This document shows, piece after piece, positions 43,026 to 51,066 of a stretch of DNA of 51,066 nt. A model generated the notes under the pieces. That model was not told the origin of the DNA. It saw only the letters and a list, made by a program, of their open reading frames with translations, and searched no databases. Location: NCBI GenBank assembly GCA_018239665.1, contig JAFEGV010000008.1, positions 1-51,066 of the forward strand, in the 5' to 3' direction. The DNA is from Verrucomicrobiota bacterium (lineage in GTDB: Bacteria; Chlamydiota; Chlamydiia; Chlamydiales; Rhabdochlamydiaceae). Within the stretch, counting starts at the first letter, position 1. Each line of letters begins with the position of its first letter. The position numbers and the translations under genes were made by a program.

Positions 43026-43472
43026 ATGGGACAACTCCAAAAATTCAAAGACCACTTCATCCTGATGGTCGAAGCGGGCTTCATCGCCGTCAACCAAGCG
43101 GATGAAGATGCAGCTCTTAAGCTGTTCAAAGCCTCTGAGCTTTTAGATCCTCAAAATGTCCTGCCGCAAATGGGAAGAGGCTACATCCACCTGTGCAAGC
43201 TGGAACTCAAGCAGGCAGCCAAAGTGTTCGAAGACATTTTAGAAAAGGACCCATCGAGTGAAATGGCAAGAACATTCCTCGGCTTAAGCATGTCGTTAAA
43301 TCCGGCTGAAGTCATCAAAGGTGAAAAGGTCCTCGAAGAATCGGCAGAAAATGCCAAAGATCCGATGGTCAAAGATCTCGCAGCTTCCGCCTTAGAATTC
43401 GTTGAAAAGTTCGTTAAGAAATCTCCGACGCCGGCTCAAGGGCAAGCCGCTCCAAAAAAGAAAGCGAAATAA
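43026..43472 (+). CDS. cdsG: CdsG/SctG-type TPR needle chaperone
   Basis: A 148-aa protein with a TPR-like helical arrangement: residues about 15-110 show repeats such as AVNQADEDAALKLFKASELL and GRGYIHLCKLELKQAAKVFE. A Lys/Pro-rich tail ends it. In Chlamydia the CT667 product pairs with CdsE to chaperone CdsF. It ends a transcription block, with a hairpin at 43494-43519 downstream. Confidence 0.85.
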   Translation: MGQLQKFKDHFILMVEAGFIAVNQADEDAALKLFKASELLDPQNVLPQMGRGYIHLCKLELKQAAKVFEDILEKDPSSEMARTFLGLSMSLNPAEVIKGEKVLEESAENAKDPMVKDLAASALEFVEKFVKKSPTPAQGQAAPKKKAK

Positions 43473-43493
43473 GCTTTTCCGTTTCTGATTCAC

Positions 43494-43527
43494 GCCCCCT
43501 TATTTGTTTACAAGGGGGCCTGATTTT
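43494..43527 (+). terminator. Probable terminator after cdsG
   Basis: GCCCCCTT and AAGGGGGC form an 8-bp stem with a 10-base loop. The following T content is modest, so termination may be partial. It marks the point at which the HIT-PTP gene interrupts the cluster. Confidence 0.65.
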
Positions 43528-43690
43528 GTAGATAAGCTCATCCCAAAACTACTTCAAAAAACGACCTCCTAATAAAAATTTTAATTTTACATCTAATTAT
43601 AATTTATTATTAACAGATCGATTGACATTAGGCTCATTTTAATGCATACTGCTTCTATATTTTTTTAAAATTATCAAAAAAGATAGCTTT

Positions 43691-45436
43691 ATGTCGTTGA
43701 TAGGTCGATTCCCATTGGCAAGCACCGAAAGCTCTCTAATCCATCGCGCCTATTCAAGCCCCTCGCCTTACGATCTGATTAGACTGGCAATCCAGTCCTT
43801 AAGAAACAACCAGGACAAGCCGGCCAACGCATCAGTTGCAGAGCTTTTGAACCAATATCCCGGCATCGCAAAACAGATATTCTTTTTAACGTGGGAGGCA
43901 GCCGGAAGACCAACTCCGTTGACGCAACCCGAGATTGCGCACCCTGAATTTGGCAAGCTCGCTTTTTTTGGCGAAGAAGGGCGTTCGATCAGCCGGGAAC
44001 TAAAGCTCGAGATCCTTTTCCGTGTAGAAAAGGCATCATGCAGCCTGTGTTCCACTGAGATGATCGATAGCCAGCTCGTCTATACCGATGGAAGGTATTG
44101 GAATGTGCTGTGTCCCTTAACTCCTGCAACAAATGGCCATCTGCTCATTGTTCCTCTACGCCATGCGGACAAATTTGATCAATTGACCGCGGAAGAAGCT
44201 GCAGAGCTTGTAAAGGTCATCCAAAAATGTGCTAAAGTATTCCTACACCTCTATCAGGCAGATGATTACCAGACAGCTTCAAAAAATGCAGGCCCTTCCG
44301 ATCGATCTTTGCCCCACTTCCATCTCCATCTCACTCCGACGCCGCCTGAATCTGCCGAAAATGTCGAGGAGCTAGGATTCGGCATGGGACACTCCTTGCC
44401 CATCAGAAAAATGCGTAGCGCATTTGAAGTCGTCGTTCATAATCCAAGCGAGTTGGCTTGCATAGAGAAATTGCTCACCTCTCAGTCTGCAACTGAAGTG
44501 GACCATCACTTATTGCGAGTAGGTCTCAAGTGGAGGCTGGAAACCCTGTTCCATCGAATGCCTGATGAACAGCAAAAAGAGCAAATTCGCGGACTTCTGA
44601 CTCAACTGGAAGGCGCGCGCGTCGCCACAAAGTGCGATTACTACGCCAATCTCAAAGAGATCGATCATCATTTTGCGCCTTTCCTTCTTCCCTTTTCTCG
44701 TGGGCGGGACCGCCATCCCCCATGTATGCCCTATCGATTTAATCAAGTGTTTTCTGCAGGAATTGCCATGAACGGCTCCTATATCAAGTTTCCAGAAGAA
44801 GGGCAATCTTATCATCTAGCTCCTACCTATTGCATTGCGATGTCGGCGCCCATGCCGACTTACATCCCTCATACTCTTGGCATGTACATGCAGGAAAATG
44901 TGAAGATCGTGATCAATTTGACTGCATTTGAAGAGGGGGAATTTGTAAAAGCGCACCGTTACTTGCCAAGCGCAAGCAAAGAGACCGTAAGGCATGAGGA
45001 CTATTCGATCACCTCAACGGAAATCTCTCATACCTCTCTTCCCGATAGTTGGATGCTAGAACAAAACAAATGCTTGCTTCAGCTTGAGGACAAGGAACAC
45101 GAGATCATCTCATACCATGTCCAAGGCTGGAAAGATTTTACTCCCGGCAGCATCCCGGCGATCGTCGCAGTCATTAAAATAATCGTCGATTATGAAAAGC
45201 ACTTTGGAAAAGGGGTCATTGCAGTCCATTGCAGCGGCGGCGTAGGAAGAACGGGAGTATTCATCGCCGGCAAGAAAGTCTACGAGCGCCTCCTACAAGG
45301 GGAAGAGCCCGATATTAGGCAGATCGCCGCATCCATGCGCATGCAGCGCAAATATCTCGGCGGCTCAGAAGAACAGTACAAGGTCGTCTGGGAGCTTTAT
45401 GAGGAGTTCAAGCGGCAGATAGCCTCGGCTCTATGA
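43691..45436 (+). CDS. HIT-domain/protein tyrosine phosphatase fusion, candidate T3S effector
   Basis: A 581-aa two-domain protein. The first half has a HIT-type nucleotide-binding domain: Cys117 and Cys120 in CSLC, then NGHLLIVPLRH, and the catalytic triad LPHFHLHLTP with His209, His211 and His213. The C-terminal part is a classical tyrosine-phosphatase domain. Its P-loop is HCSGGVGRTG with Cys514 and Arg520. A WPD-loop equivalent is GWKDFTPG with Asp482, and the Q-loop region is QRKYLGGSEEQY. The substrate would be phosphotyrosine proteins; the HIT half may hydrolyse or transfer nucleotides. No signal peptide. It lies between cdsG and a CT668-like gene, which are adjacent in Chlamydia, so it was inserted here. 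No clear ribosome-binding site is seen. Confidence 0.85.
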   Translation: MSLIGRFPLASTESSLIHRAYSSPSPYDLIRLAIQSLRNNQDKPANASVAELLNQYPGIAKQIFFLTWEAAGRPTPLTQPEIAHPEFGKLAFFGEEGRSISRELKLEILFRVEKASCSLCSTEMIDSQLVYTDGRYWNVLCPLTPATNGHLLIVPLRHADKFDQLTAEEAAELVKVIQKCAKVFLHLYQADDYQTASKNAGPSDRSLPHFHLHLTPTPPESAENVEELGFGMGHSLPIRKMRSAFEVVVHNPSELACIEKLLTSQSATEVDHHLLRVGLKWRLETLFHRMPDEQQKEQIRGLLTQLEGARVATKCDYYANLKEIDHHFAPFLLPFSRGRDRHPPCMPYRFNQVFSAGIAMNGSYIKFPEEGQSYHLAPTYCIAMSAPMPTYIPHTLGMYMQENVKIVINLTAFEEGEFVKAHRYLPSASKETVRHEDYSITSTEISHTSLPDSWMLEQNKCLLQLEDKEHEIISYHVQGWKDFTPGSIPAIVAVIKIIVDYEKHFGKGVIAVHCSGGVGRTGVFIAGKKVYERLLQGEEPDIRQIAASMRMQRKYLGGSEEQYKVVWELYEEFKRQIASAL

Positions 45437-45714
45437 TTAATTCCATACACATCTCCTCTTAAAATCCCTCACAGCCAAACACTTGCAAACGACTATGTTA
45501 ATTCATATGTTAAAATAGCCGCGACCAATTTAATACAGATGAGGGAATCGCAAATCCCCAAATAACAGTTTTTTTTAATTTCCAACGTCTTGCCTTCTAT
45601 AGAGCTTTTCCTAGCCCCAAAAGCCAATTCTGTGGTATTTGTAAAGATGGGTGCCTGTTCGAGTAGATGTATTCGATCCTACGGAACTCGCGCTAAAAAA
45701 AGAGAGAGAAAATA

Positions 45715-46371
45715 ATGGCTAATCCAAATTTACCCTCAGATATTAGTTCTACAGATAGAATCGATGCTTTGCAGGCAATCTCCGAAGGGGAAGAAAAAGG
45801 AGCGGTCTCTTCCCAGTCCTTTGCGTCGTTTATGCAAGGAGAAAAAGCCTCTCCCATGGCAACCGCCGGAAAAACGCCGTTGATCTCCCCTTTCGAGCTT
45901 GCTCAAGGACAAACCCCTCTTGCTCAATCCCCAACGATCGACTCTCTCATGGCTCAAATCCAGAGCGCTCAGGGGACGGCAAATGACATCCAGAGCAACT
46001 TGAACTATCCTAACCTCAAGCTTAAGTCCTCGAACAAGTACCTGATGAAGAACAAGTTGGTCGATGCAAACGCCAACTTGCGCGCAGCCAATACGAAGCT
46101 GGGGGCGGAAGTGCCTGCTGAATCCGACCCGACAAAATTTTCAGGCCCTCTGGGCAAATTCCTATCCCTTTTGGGAGACGGCCAAGCGCAATTGGCGTCC
46201 GCCCAAAAACAACTGGAAGACTTAAAAAAGCAGGGAACAAATATCACTCCTGGCGATTTTTTGCTGATTCAGGTAAAGGTCAGTAAAGCAACGCAAGAGT
46301 TGGAATACACGTCTGTCCTGCTCTCGAATGCGGTGCAAGACTTTAAAACATTGATGCAAGTACAGCTTTAA
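45715..46371 (+). CDS. CT668-like T3S cluster protein
   Basis: A 218-aa protein in the position of Chlamydia CT668, between cdsG and cdsN. The first 75 residues are Ser/Pro/Gln-rich and probably flexible. The rest is helical (LMAQIQSAQGTANDIQSNLN, then FLSLLGDGQAQLASAQKQLE), consistent with a coiled-coil bundle. Its role in secretion is not established. GAGAGAAAATA lies upstream of the start. A promoter is probable in the preceding gap, where TATGTTAAAAT occurs at about 45507-45517. Confidence 0.7.
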   Translation: MANPNLPSDISSTDRIDALQAISEGEEKGAVSSQSFASFMQGEKASPMATAGKTPLISPFELAQGQTPLAQSPTIDSLMAQIQSAQGTANDIQSNLNYPNLKLKSSNKYLMKNKLVDANANLRAANTKLGAEVPAESDPTKFSGPLGKFLSLLGDGQAQLASAQKQLEDLKKQGTNITPGDFLLIQVKVSKATQELEYTSVLLSNAVQDFKTLMQVQL

Positions 46372-46382
46372 TCGGAGGAAGG

Positions 46383-46454
46383 ATGGACCTGATTCTTTTT
46401 TTAACTTTGCTAGAGGAAACAGCTCCTCCTACATCCCCTTCAAAGCCGAGATAA
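46383..46454 (+). CDS. Possible 23-aa leader peptide before cdsN
   Basis: A 23-codon frame starting MDLILFLTLLEETAPPTSPS, with an excellent GGAGGAAGG site directly before its ATG. It stops five bases before the cdsN start codon. cdsN itself lacks a good ribosome-binding site, so re-initiation after this peptide could set its translation. Whether the peptide itself has a role is unknown; it could also be a chance frame. Confidence 0.4.
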   Translation: MDLILFLTLLEETAPPTSPSKPR

Positions 46455-46458
46455 TTGT

Positions 46459-47775
46459 ATGCAAAACCCTCCCAATTTCGACAAGCTGATCACCCACCTT
46501 GAAGACTTGGAACTGACCACCGTCCACGGCCGTATTACCGAGGTCGTCGGCATGCTGATCAAAGCGGTCGTCCCCCAAGTGAAGATGGGCGAGGTCTGCA
46601 TGATCAAGCGGGTTGGGGAACCTTTGATGGCGGAAGTTGTCGGCTTTACCCGCGACGAGGTCTATTTGTCCCCTCTCGGAGAGATGTCGGGCGTCGGCCC
46701 TTCCTCTGAAGTGATCCCTCTTCGAGTGCCTCTGCATATCAAAGTAGGCCCTCAGCTCCTGGGAAGAGTCCTTGATGGTCTTGGACAGCCCTTGGACACC
46801 GAAACGAACGGGCCTCTTACGCTCGAAGAAAGCTTTCCTGTCATCAACGCTCCTCCCGATCCCCTTAAAAGGACGATGATCAAAGACCCTCTTTCGACCG
46901 GGGTCCGCTGCATCGATGGCGTATTGACAGCGGGAAAGGGACAGCGTATCGGTATCTTCGCTGCTGCAGGCGGCGGTAAGTCGACCCTCTTGGGAATGAT
47001 CGCCCGCAATGCCAAGGCCGATGTCAATGTGATCTCCTTGATTGGAGAGCGGGGCCGAGAGGTCCGCGAATTTTTACAGAACGACTTAGGCCCTGACGGG
47101 ATGGCACGCTCGGTCGTGATCGTGTCAACGTCGGACCAAGCGGCGCAACTGCGCCTCAATGCCGCCTACGTAGGGACTGCGATTGCCGAATATTTCCGCG
47201 ATCAGGGAAAAACCGTCATCTTGATGATGGACTCGGTCACCCGTTTTGCAAGGGCGTTAAGAGAAATCGGCCTTGCCGCCGGAGAACCTCCTGCTAGAGC
47301 AGGCTTTACGCCATCGGTATTTGCGACCCTCCCTAAGCTCCTGGAACGATCAGGCAACTCTGAAAAAGGATCGATCACCGCCTTTTACACCGTCTTGGTT
47401 GCCGGCGATGACATGAACGAACCAGTCTCCGACGAGGTCCGTTCGATCCTCGACGGACACATCATTTTGTCCTCCGAGCTTGCCCGCCAGTACCACTATC
47501 CAGCGATCGACGTCTTGGGATCGATCAGCCGTATCCTCCCTCACATTGTCGACAAGGAACATCTCCAGCTGATCGGAAAGGTGCGGGAAGTGCTTGCCAA
47601 CTATAAGAAGAACGAGCTCTTGATCCGTATCGGGGAATATAAGCCAGGCTCTGACAAAGGCGCCGACTTTGCGATCAAGTACATCGACAAGGTCAACCGG
47701 TTCTTGAAGCAGCAGGTCGATGAAAAATGCAGCTTTGAAGAAACGCTCCAGCAGTTGAAGGCCCTTTTCCGTTAG
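46459..47775 (+). CDS. cdsN: CdsN/SctN, T3S ATPase
   Basis: A 438-aa F1-beta/FliI-type ATPase. Walker A is AAAGGGKST, with Lys174. GERGREVREF follows it, Walker B is VILMMDSVTRFA, and AGEPPARAGFTPSVF is the class-specific sequence of FliI/SctN enzymes. The hexamer sits at the cytosolic base of the injectisome, detaches chaperones and unfolds substrates. The protein is of normal length. Its ATG lies five bases after the stop of a small frame with a strong ribosome-binding site (46383-46454), which suggests translational coupling. It is followed by a palindromic element and then cdsO. Confidence 0.95.
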   Translation: MQNPPNFDKLITHLEDLELTTVHGRITEVVGMLIKAVVPQVKMGEVCMIKRVGEPLMAEVVGFTRDEVYLSPLGEMSGVGPSSEVIPLRVPLHIKVGPQLLGRVLDGLGQPLDTETNGPLTLEESFPVINAPPDPLKRTMIKDPLSTGVRCIDGVLTAGKGQRIGIFAAAGGGKSTLLGMIARNAKADVNVISLIGERGREVREFLQNDLGPDGMARSVVIVSTSDQAAQLRLNAAYVGTAIAEYFRDQGKTVILMMDSVTRFARALREIGLAAGEPPARAGFTPSVFATLPKLLERSGNSEKGSITAFYTVLVAGDDMNEPVSDEVRSILDGHIILSSELARQYHYPAIDVLGSISRILPHIVDKEHLQLIGKVREVLANYKKNELLIRIGEYKPGSDKGADFAIKYIDKVNRFLKQQVDEKCSFEETLQQLKALFR

Positions 47776-47812
47776 CAAGAATTGGAAAACACTCGTAAGA
47801 CTCGCTGTTCCT

Positions 47813-47956
47813 CTTTTTTTGCCCCATAGGAGGATTTTTGACAAAATCAGATCAAAGCGAGAGAGATCCGAACGAGGAGTCCCATAGTGAAAGCTATGGG
47901 TGACGAGGAGGATTGGTATGATGCAGTCATAAAATTCTCCTATGGGTCAAAAAAAG
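47813..47956. repeat. 144-bp nested palindromic element between cdsN and cdsO
   Basis: The outer arms (CTTTTTTTG, then CCCATAGGAG and ATTTT-TGAC) at 47813-47842 are repeated inverted at 47926-47956, with a few mismatches over about 30 bp. Inside is a second pair, CCCATAG (47881-47887) and CTATGGG (47894-47900). The inner and outer arms share the CCCATAG core. This is the structure of a small non-autonomous mobile element or a large RNA hairpin lying within the operon. Confidence 0.72.
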
Positions 47957-47983
47957 TGGAACATCGAGTAAGAGGTTTCTTTC

Positions 47984-48496
47984 GTGAACCATCCGCATAA
48001 ATATCCTCTCGAGCAGCTGGCCATCATCAAGCATAAAAAGCTTGAAGAGGCTGAAAAAGCTTTGAAAGAAAAAAAAGAAGCTTTGATCAAAGAGGAAGAG
48101 AAGTTAAAAGCCGTCGAAAAAGAGCGGGACAAAGTCAAAGAGCACCGGATCGCCAAGCTCCAACAGCTTCGCGACAAACTGGACGAGGGAACATCGACCG
48201 ACAAGATCCAGCAGATGAAGTACTACTTAAAAGTCGTTGATGAAAAGCTCAAAGGCAAAGAGCTCAAGGTCAAAGAACAGCAAAAGCAGGTCGAAAACGC
48301 TCAAAAGCAGGTCGAACTGGCCCGTCAAGACTTCCTAAAGAAGCAGCAAGATGTCGAAAAGCTCCGCCTCCACCGAGAAGAGTGGGAGAAAGAGATGCGC
48401 CTCGTCCTCGAACATATCGAAGGGGTTGAAAGCGATGAGCTGGGCTCGGCGATGCACGCACGCAAAAAATCCCACGGCCATCCCAAAAAGCAATAG
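47984..48496 (+). CDS. cdsO: CdsO/SctO, T3S stalk protein
   Basis: A 170-aa, highly charged, almost continuous coiled coil (FliJ/YscO type). It begins MNHPHKYPLEQLAIIKHKKL and runs through EKALKEKKEALIKEEEKLKA to a basic His/Lys tail. SctO links the ATPase hexamer to the export gate and binds chaperones. The start is a GTG at 47984 with AGAGG about eight bases upstream. Position after cdsN matches Chlamydia CT670. Confidence 0.88.
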   Translation: MNHPHKYPLEQLAIIKHKKLEEAEKALKEKKEALIKEEEKLKAVEKERDKVKEHRIAKLQQLRDKLDEGTSTDKIQQMKYYLKVVDEKLKGKELKVKEQQKQVENAQKQVELARQDFLKKQQDVEKLRLHREEWEKEMRLVLEHIEGVESDELGSAMHARKKSHGHPKKQ

Positions 48497-48593
48497 AGCC
48501 GTTCTCTGGATTATAATCGTTAATTTTCAGAAGATCTTTATCCCGAATCCCTAGGCATTAGAACAGACTGGACAAGTGTGCCGCCTATCGGGT

Positions 48594-50159
<1,566 letters not shown>

Positions 50160-50885
50160 ATGACGACGATAACACCCAACTTAATCGATTCAGAACCTGT
50201 GCAGCTCGAAGAGCTTGATTCCGAGCAAAGCCCTTCCCTTGCGTTCAAGGAAATGATCGATGAGATGAGCTCTGCGACAGACTCTCCTAGGAATCTTCCC
50301 AGCGATAAAGAAACTGATGAAGAGGACTTAAGCAAGTGCATCATCTCGATTTTCGAGCTTCCCCGCAGCCATTTCAGCGTGGCCGAGGAAGAGGAGGAGA
50401 TCAAAGGGATCGACGGGGACGAAAAGCTTTTGCCTTCAGGAGTTCCGAGCGCGCCGATGCCGGTTGCAGCATCCTTCAGCTCTTCGGACAACGTCGCAGT
50501 CCTTTCATCGGGAGCCCTTAAAGTGCCGGCTGAAATCGAAGCCTTGTTTGAGAAGATGGCGGCAACGATGCTCGTGCTCGCCTCTACCAACGAGACGGAA
50601 ACGACTGTGTTCCTCGATGCGCCCCAATTCAGCCAATCCTTATTTTACGGGACCCGCATCACGATCAAGGAATTTAGCACGGCTCCTAAAGCGTTTAATA
50701 TTGAAATTGCCTCATCCTCTTTAGCGCTTAAAGCGATCGATGTCTATAAACCCGCGCTTCTGACCGCTTTTGCAAAAGGGGACTTTAATTTTTCGATTGG
50801 CCGGTTCGACACAGAAATTTTGCAGGAAGATCGTCCATTATTCCATAGAAAAGAGGCCGTTTCTCAAGATCAAGAGGATCTATAA
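50160..50885 (+). CDS. CdsP/SctP-like protein, second copy
   Basis: A 241-aa paralogue of the preceding gene, starting at the base after its stop. Residues about 120-235 match the first copy (LFEKMAATMLVLASTNETET, DAPQFSQSLFYGTRI, APKAFNIEI), and it also ends RPLFHRKE. The N-terminal region is shorter, acidic and lacks the Gln tract. Either copy might be the true CdsP ruler, and the other could act as a tip or length regulator. It is followed two bases later by cdsQ. Confidence 0.72.
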   Translation: MTTITPNLIDSEPVQLEELDSEQSPSLAFKEMIDEMSSATDSPRNLPSDKETDEEDLSKCIISIFELPRSHFSVAEEEEEIKGIDGDEKLLPSGVPSAPMPVAASFSSSDNVAVLSSGALKVPAEIEALFEKMAATMLVLASTNETETTVFLDAPQFSQSLFYGTRITIKEFSTAPKAFNIEIASSSLALKAIDVYKPALLTAFAKGDFNFSIGRFDTEILQEDRPLFHRKEAVSQDQEDL

Positions 50886-50887
50886 CA

Positions 50888-51066
50888 ATGACTGAAGCTC
50901 CCCTGTTTTGGCTGCAACATATCGAAAATGCGCTCCAAGAGGTCAGCGAGGTTCCTTTATGGGGATTTCCTCCTCCTTTTCCTTGGGAAAAGTGCAGCGA
51001 GCAGATCGCCACCCTCTTTCAGCTCGACGACCTAAAAATCAGTCATAAGCGGACCCATTTTCTTAA
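50888..51066 (+). CDS. cdsQ: CdsQ/SctQ C-ring protein, N-terminal part (cut by window edge)
   Basis: The first 59 codons (MTEAPLFWLQHIENALQEVS, then EVPLWGFPPPFPWEKCSEQI) continue past the window end. The position after the cdsP-like genes matches Chlamydia CT672, the FliN/SctQ-type C-ring (sorting platform) protein. The visible part is too short to show the SpoA domains that would confirm it. It starts two bases after the preceding stop. Confidence 0.68.
   Translation, partial: MTEAPLFWLQHIENALQEVSEVPLWGFPPPFPWEKCSEQIATLFQLDDLKISHKRTHFL

Overview
The window is chromosomal DNA from a member of the Chlamydiae. Two blocks support this. At the left edge mreB, a SNF2-family helicase, tig, clpP and clpX lie together, the gene neighbourhood known from Chlamydia (CT705-CT709 order). 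At the right edge is a chlamydial contact-dependent type III secretion (T3S) cluster in the order scc4-like chaperone, cdsD with two FHA domains, cdsE, cdsF, cdsG, a CT668-like gene, cdsN, cdsO, cdsP-like genes and cdsQ (CT663-CT672 order). The GC content looks fairly high for the phylum, and the large set of extra secretion genes suggests an amoeba-associated (environmental) chlamydia rather than Chlamydia itself. The family is inference only.

Layout. 1-8034: mreB start, helicase, three tRNA-Gly genes, tig, clpP, clpX. 8038-9813: an orphan 591-aa protein. 10669-38827: a roughly 28-kb accessory island. It has four related operons (cassettes 1-4). Each encodes a protein A (about 250-270 aa), a protein B (about 150-190 aa), in two cassettes a small low-complexity protein C, a two-hydrophobic-region CopB/YopB-like protein D (447-624 aa) and a CopD-position protein E (about 305 aa). 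Between them lie five genes for a distinctive kinase-like family (K1-K5), two paralogous proteins (F1, F2) and a remnant of an outer-membrane barrel gene. 39227-40007: a small Lys-rich protein and a palindromic MITE-like element. 40243-51066: the core T3S cluster, interrupted after cdsG by a gene for a HIT-domain/tyrosine-phosphatase fusion.

How the parts may work together. The right-hand cluster builds the injectisome: inner ring CdsD, needle CdsF with co-chaperones CdsE and CdsG, ATPase CdsN, stalk CdsO, ruler CdsP and C-ring CdsQ. The four cassettes look like alternative translocon or tip modules for that one injectisome. The kinase-like proteins and the HIT-PTP protein look like candidate effectors acting on host phosphorylation. 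Cassettes 1 and 2 share one upstream box and cassettes 3 and 4 share another, so two expression classes are plausible. None of the cassettes carries a recognisable SycD/LcrH translocator chaperone.

Other structure: several palindromic elements (3927-4012, 39765-40007, 47813-47956), a three-unit hairpin array behind cassette 2 (23957-24136), and clear intrinsic terminators closing tig, cassettes 1-3 and cassette 4.
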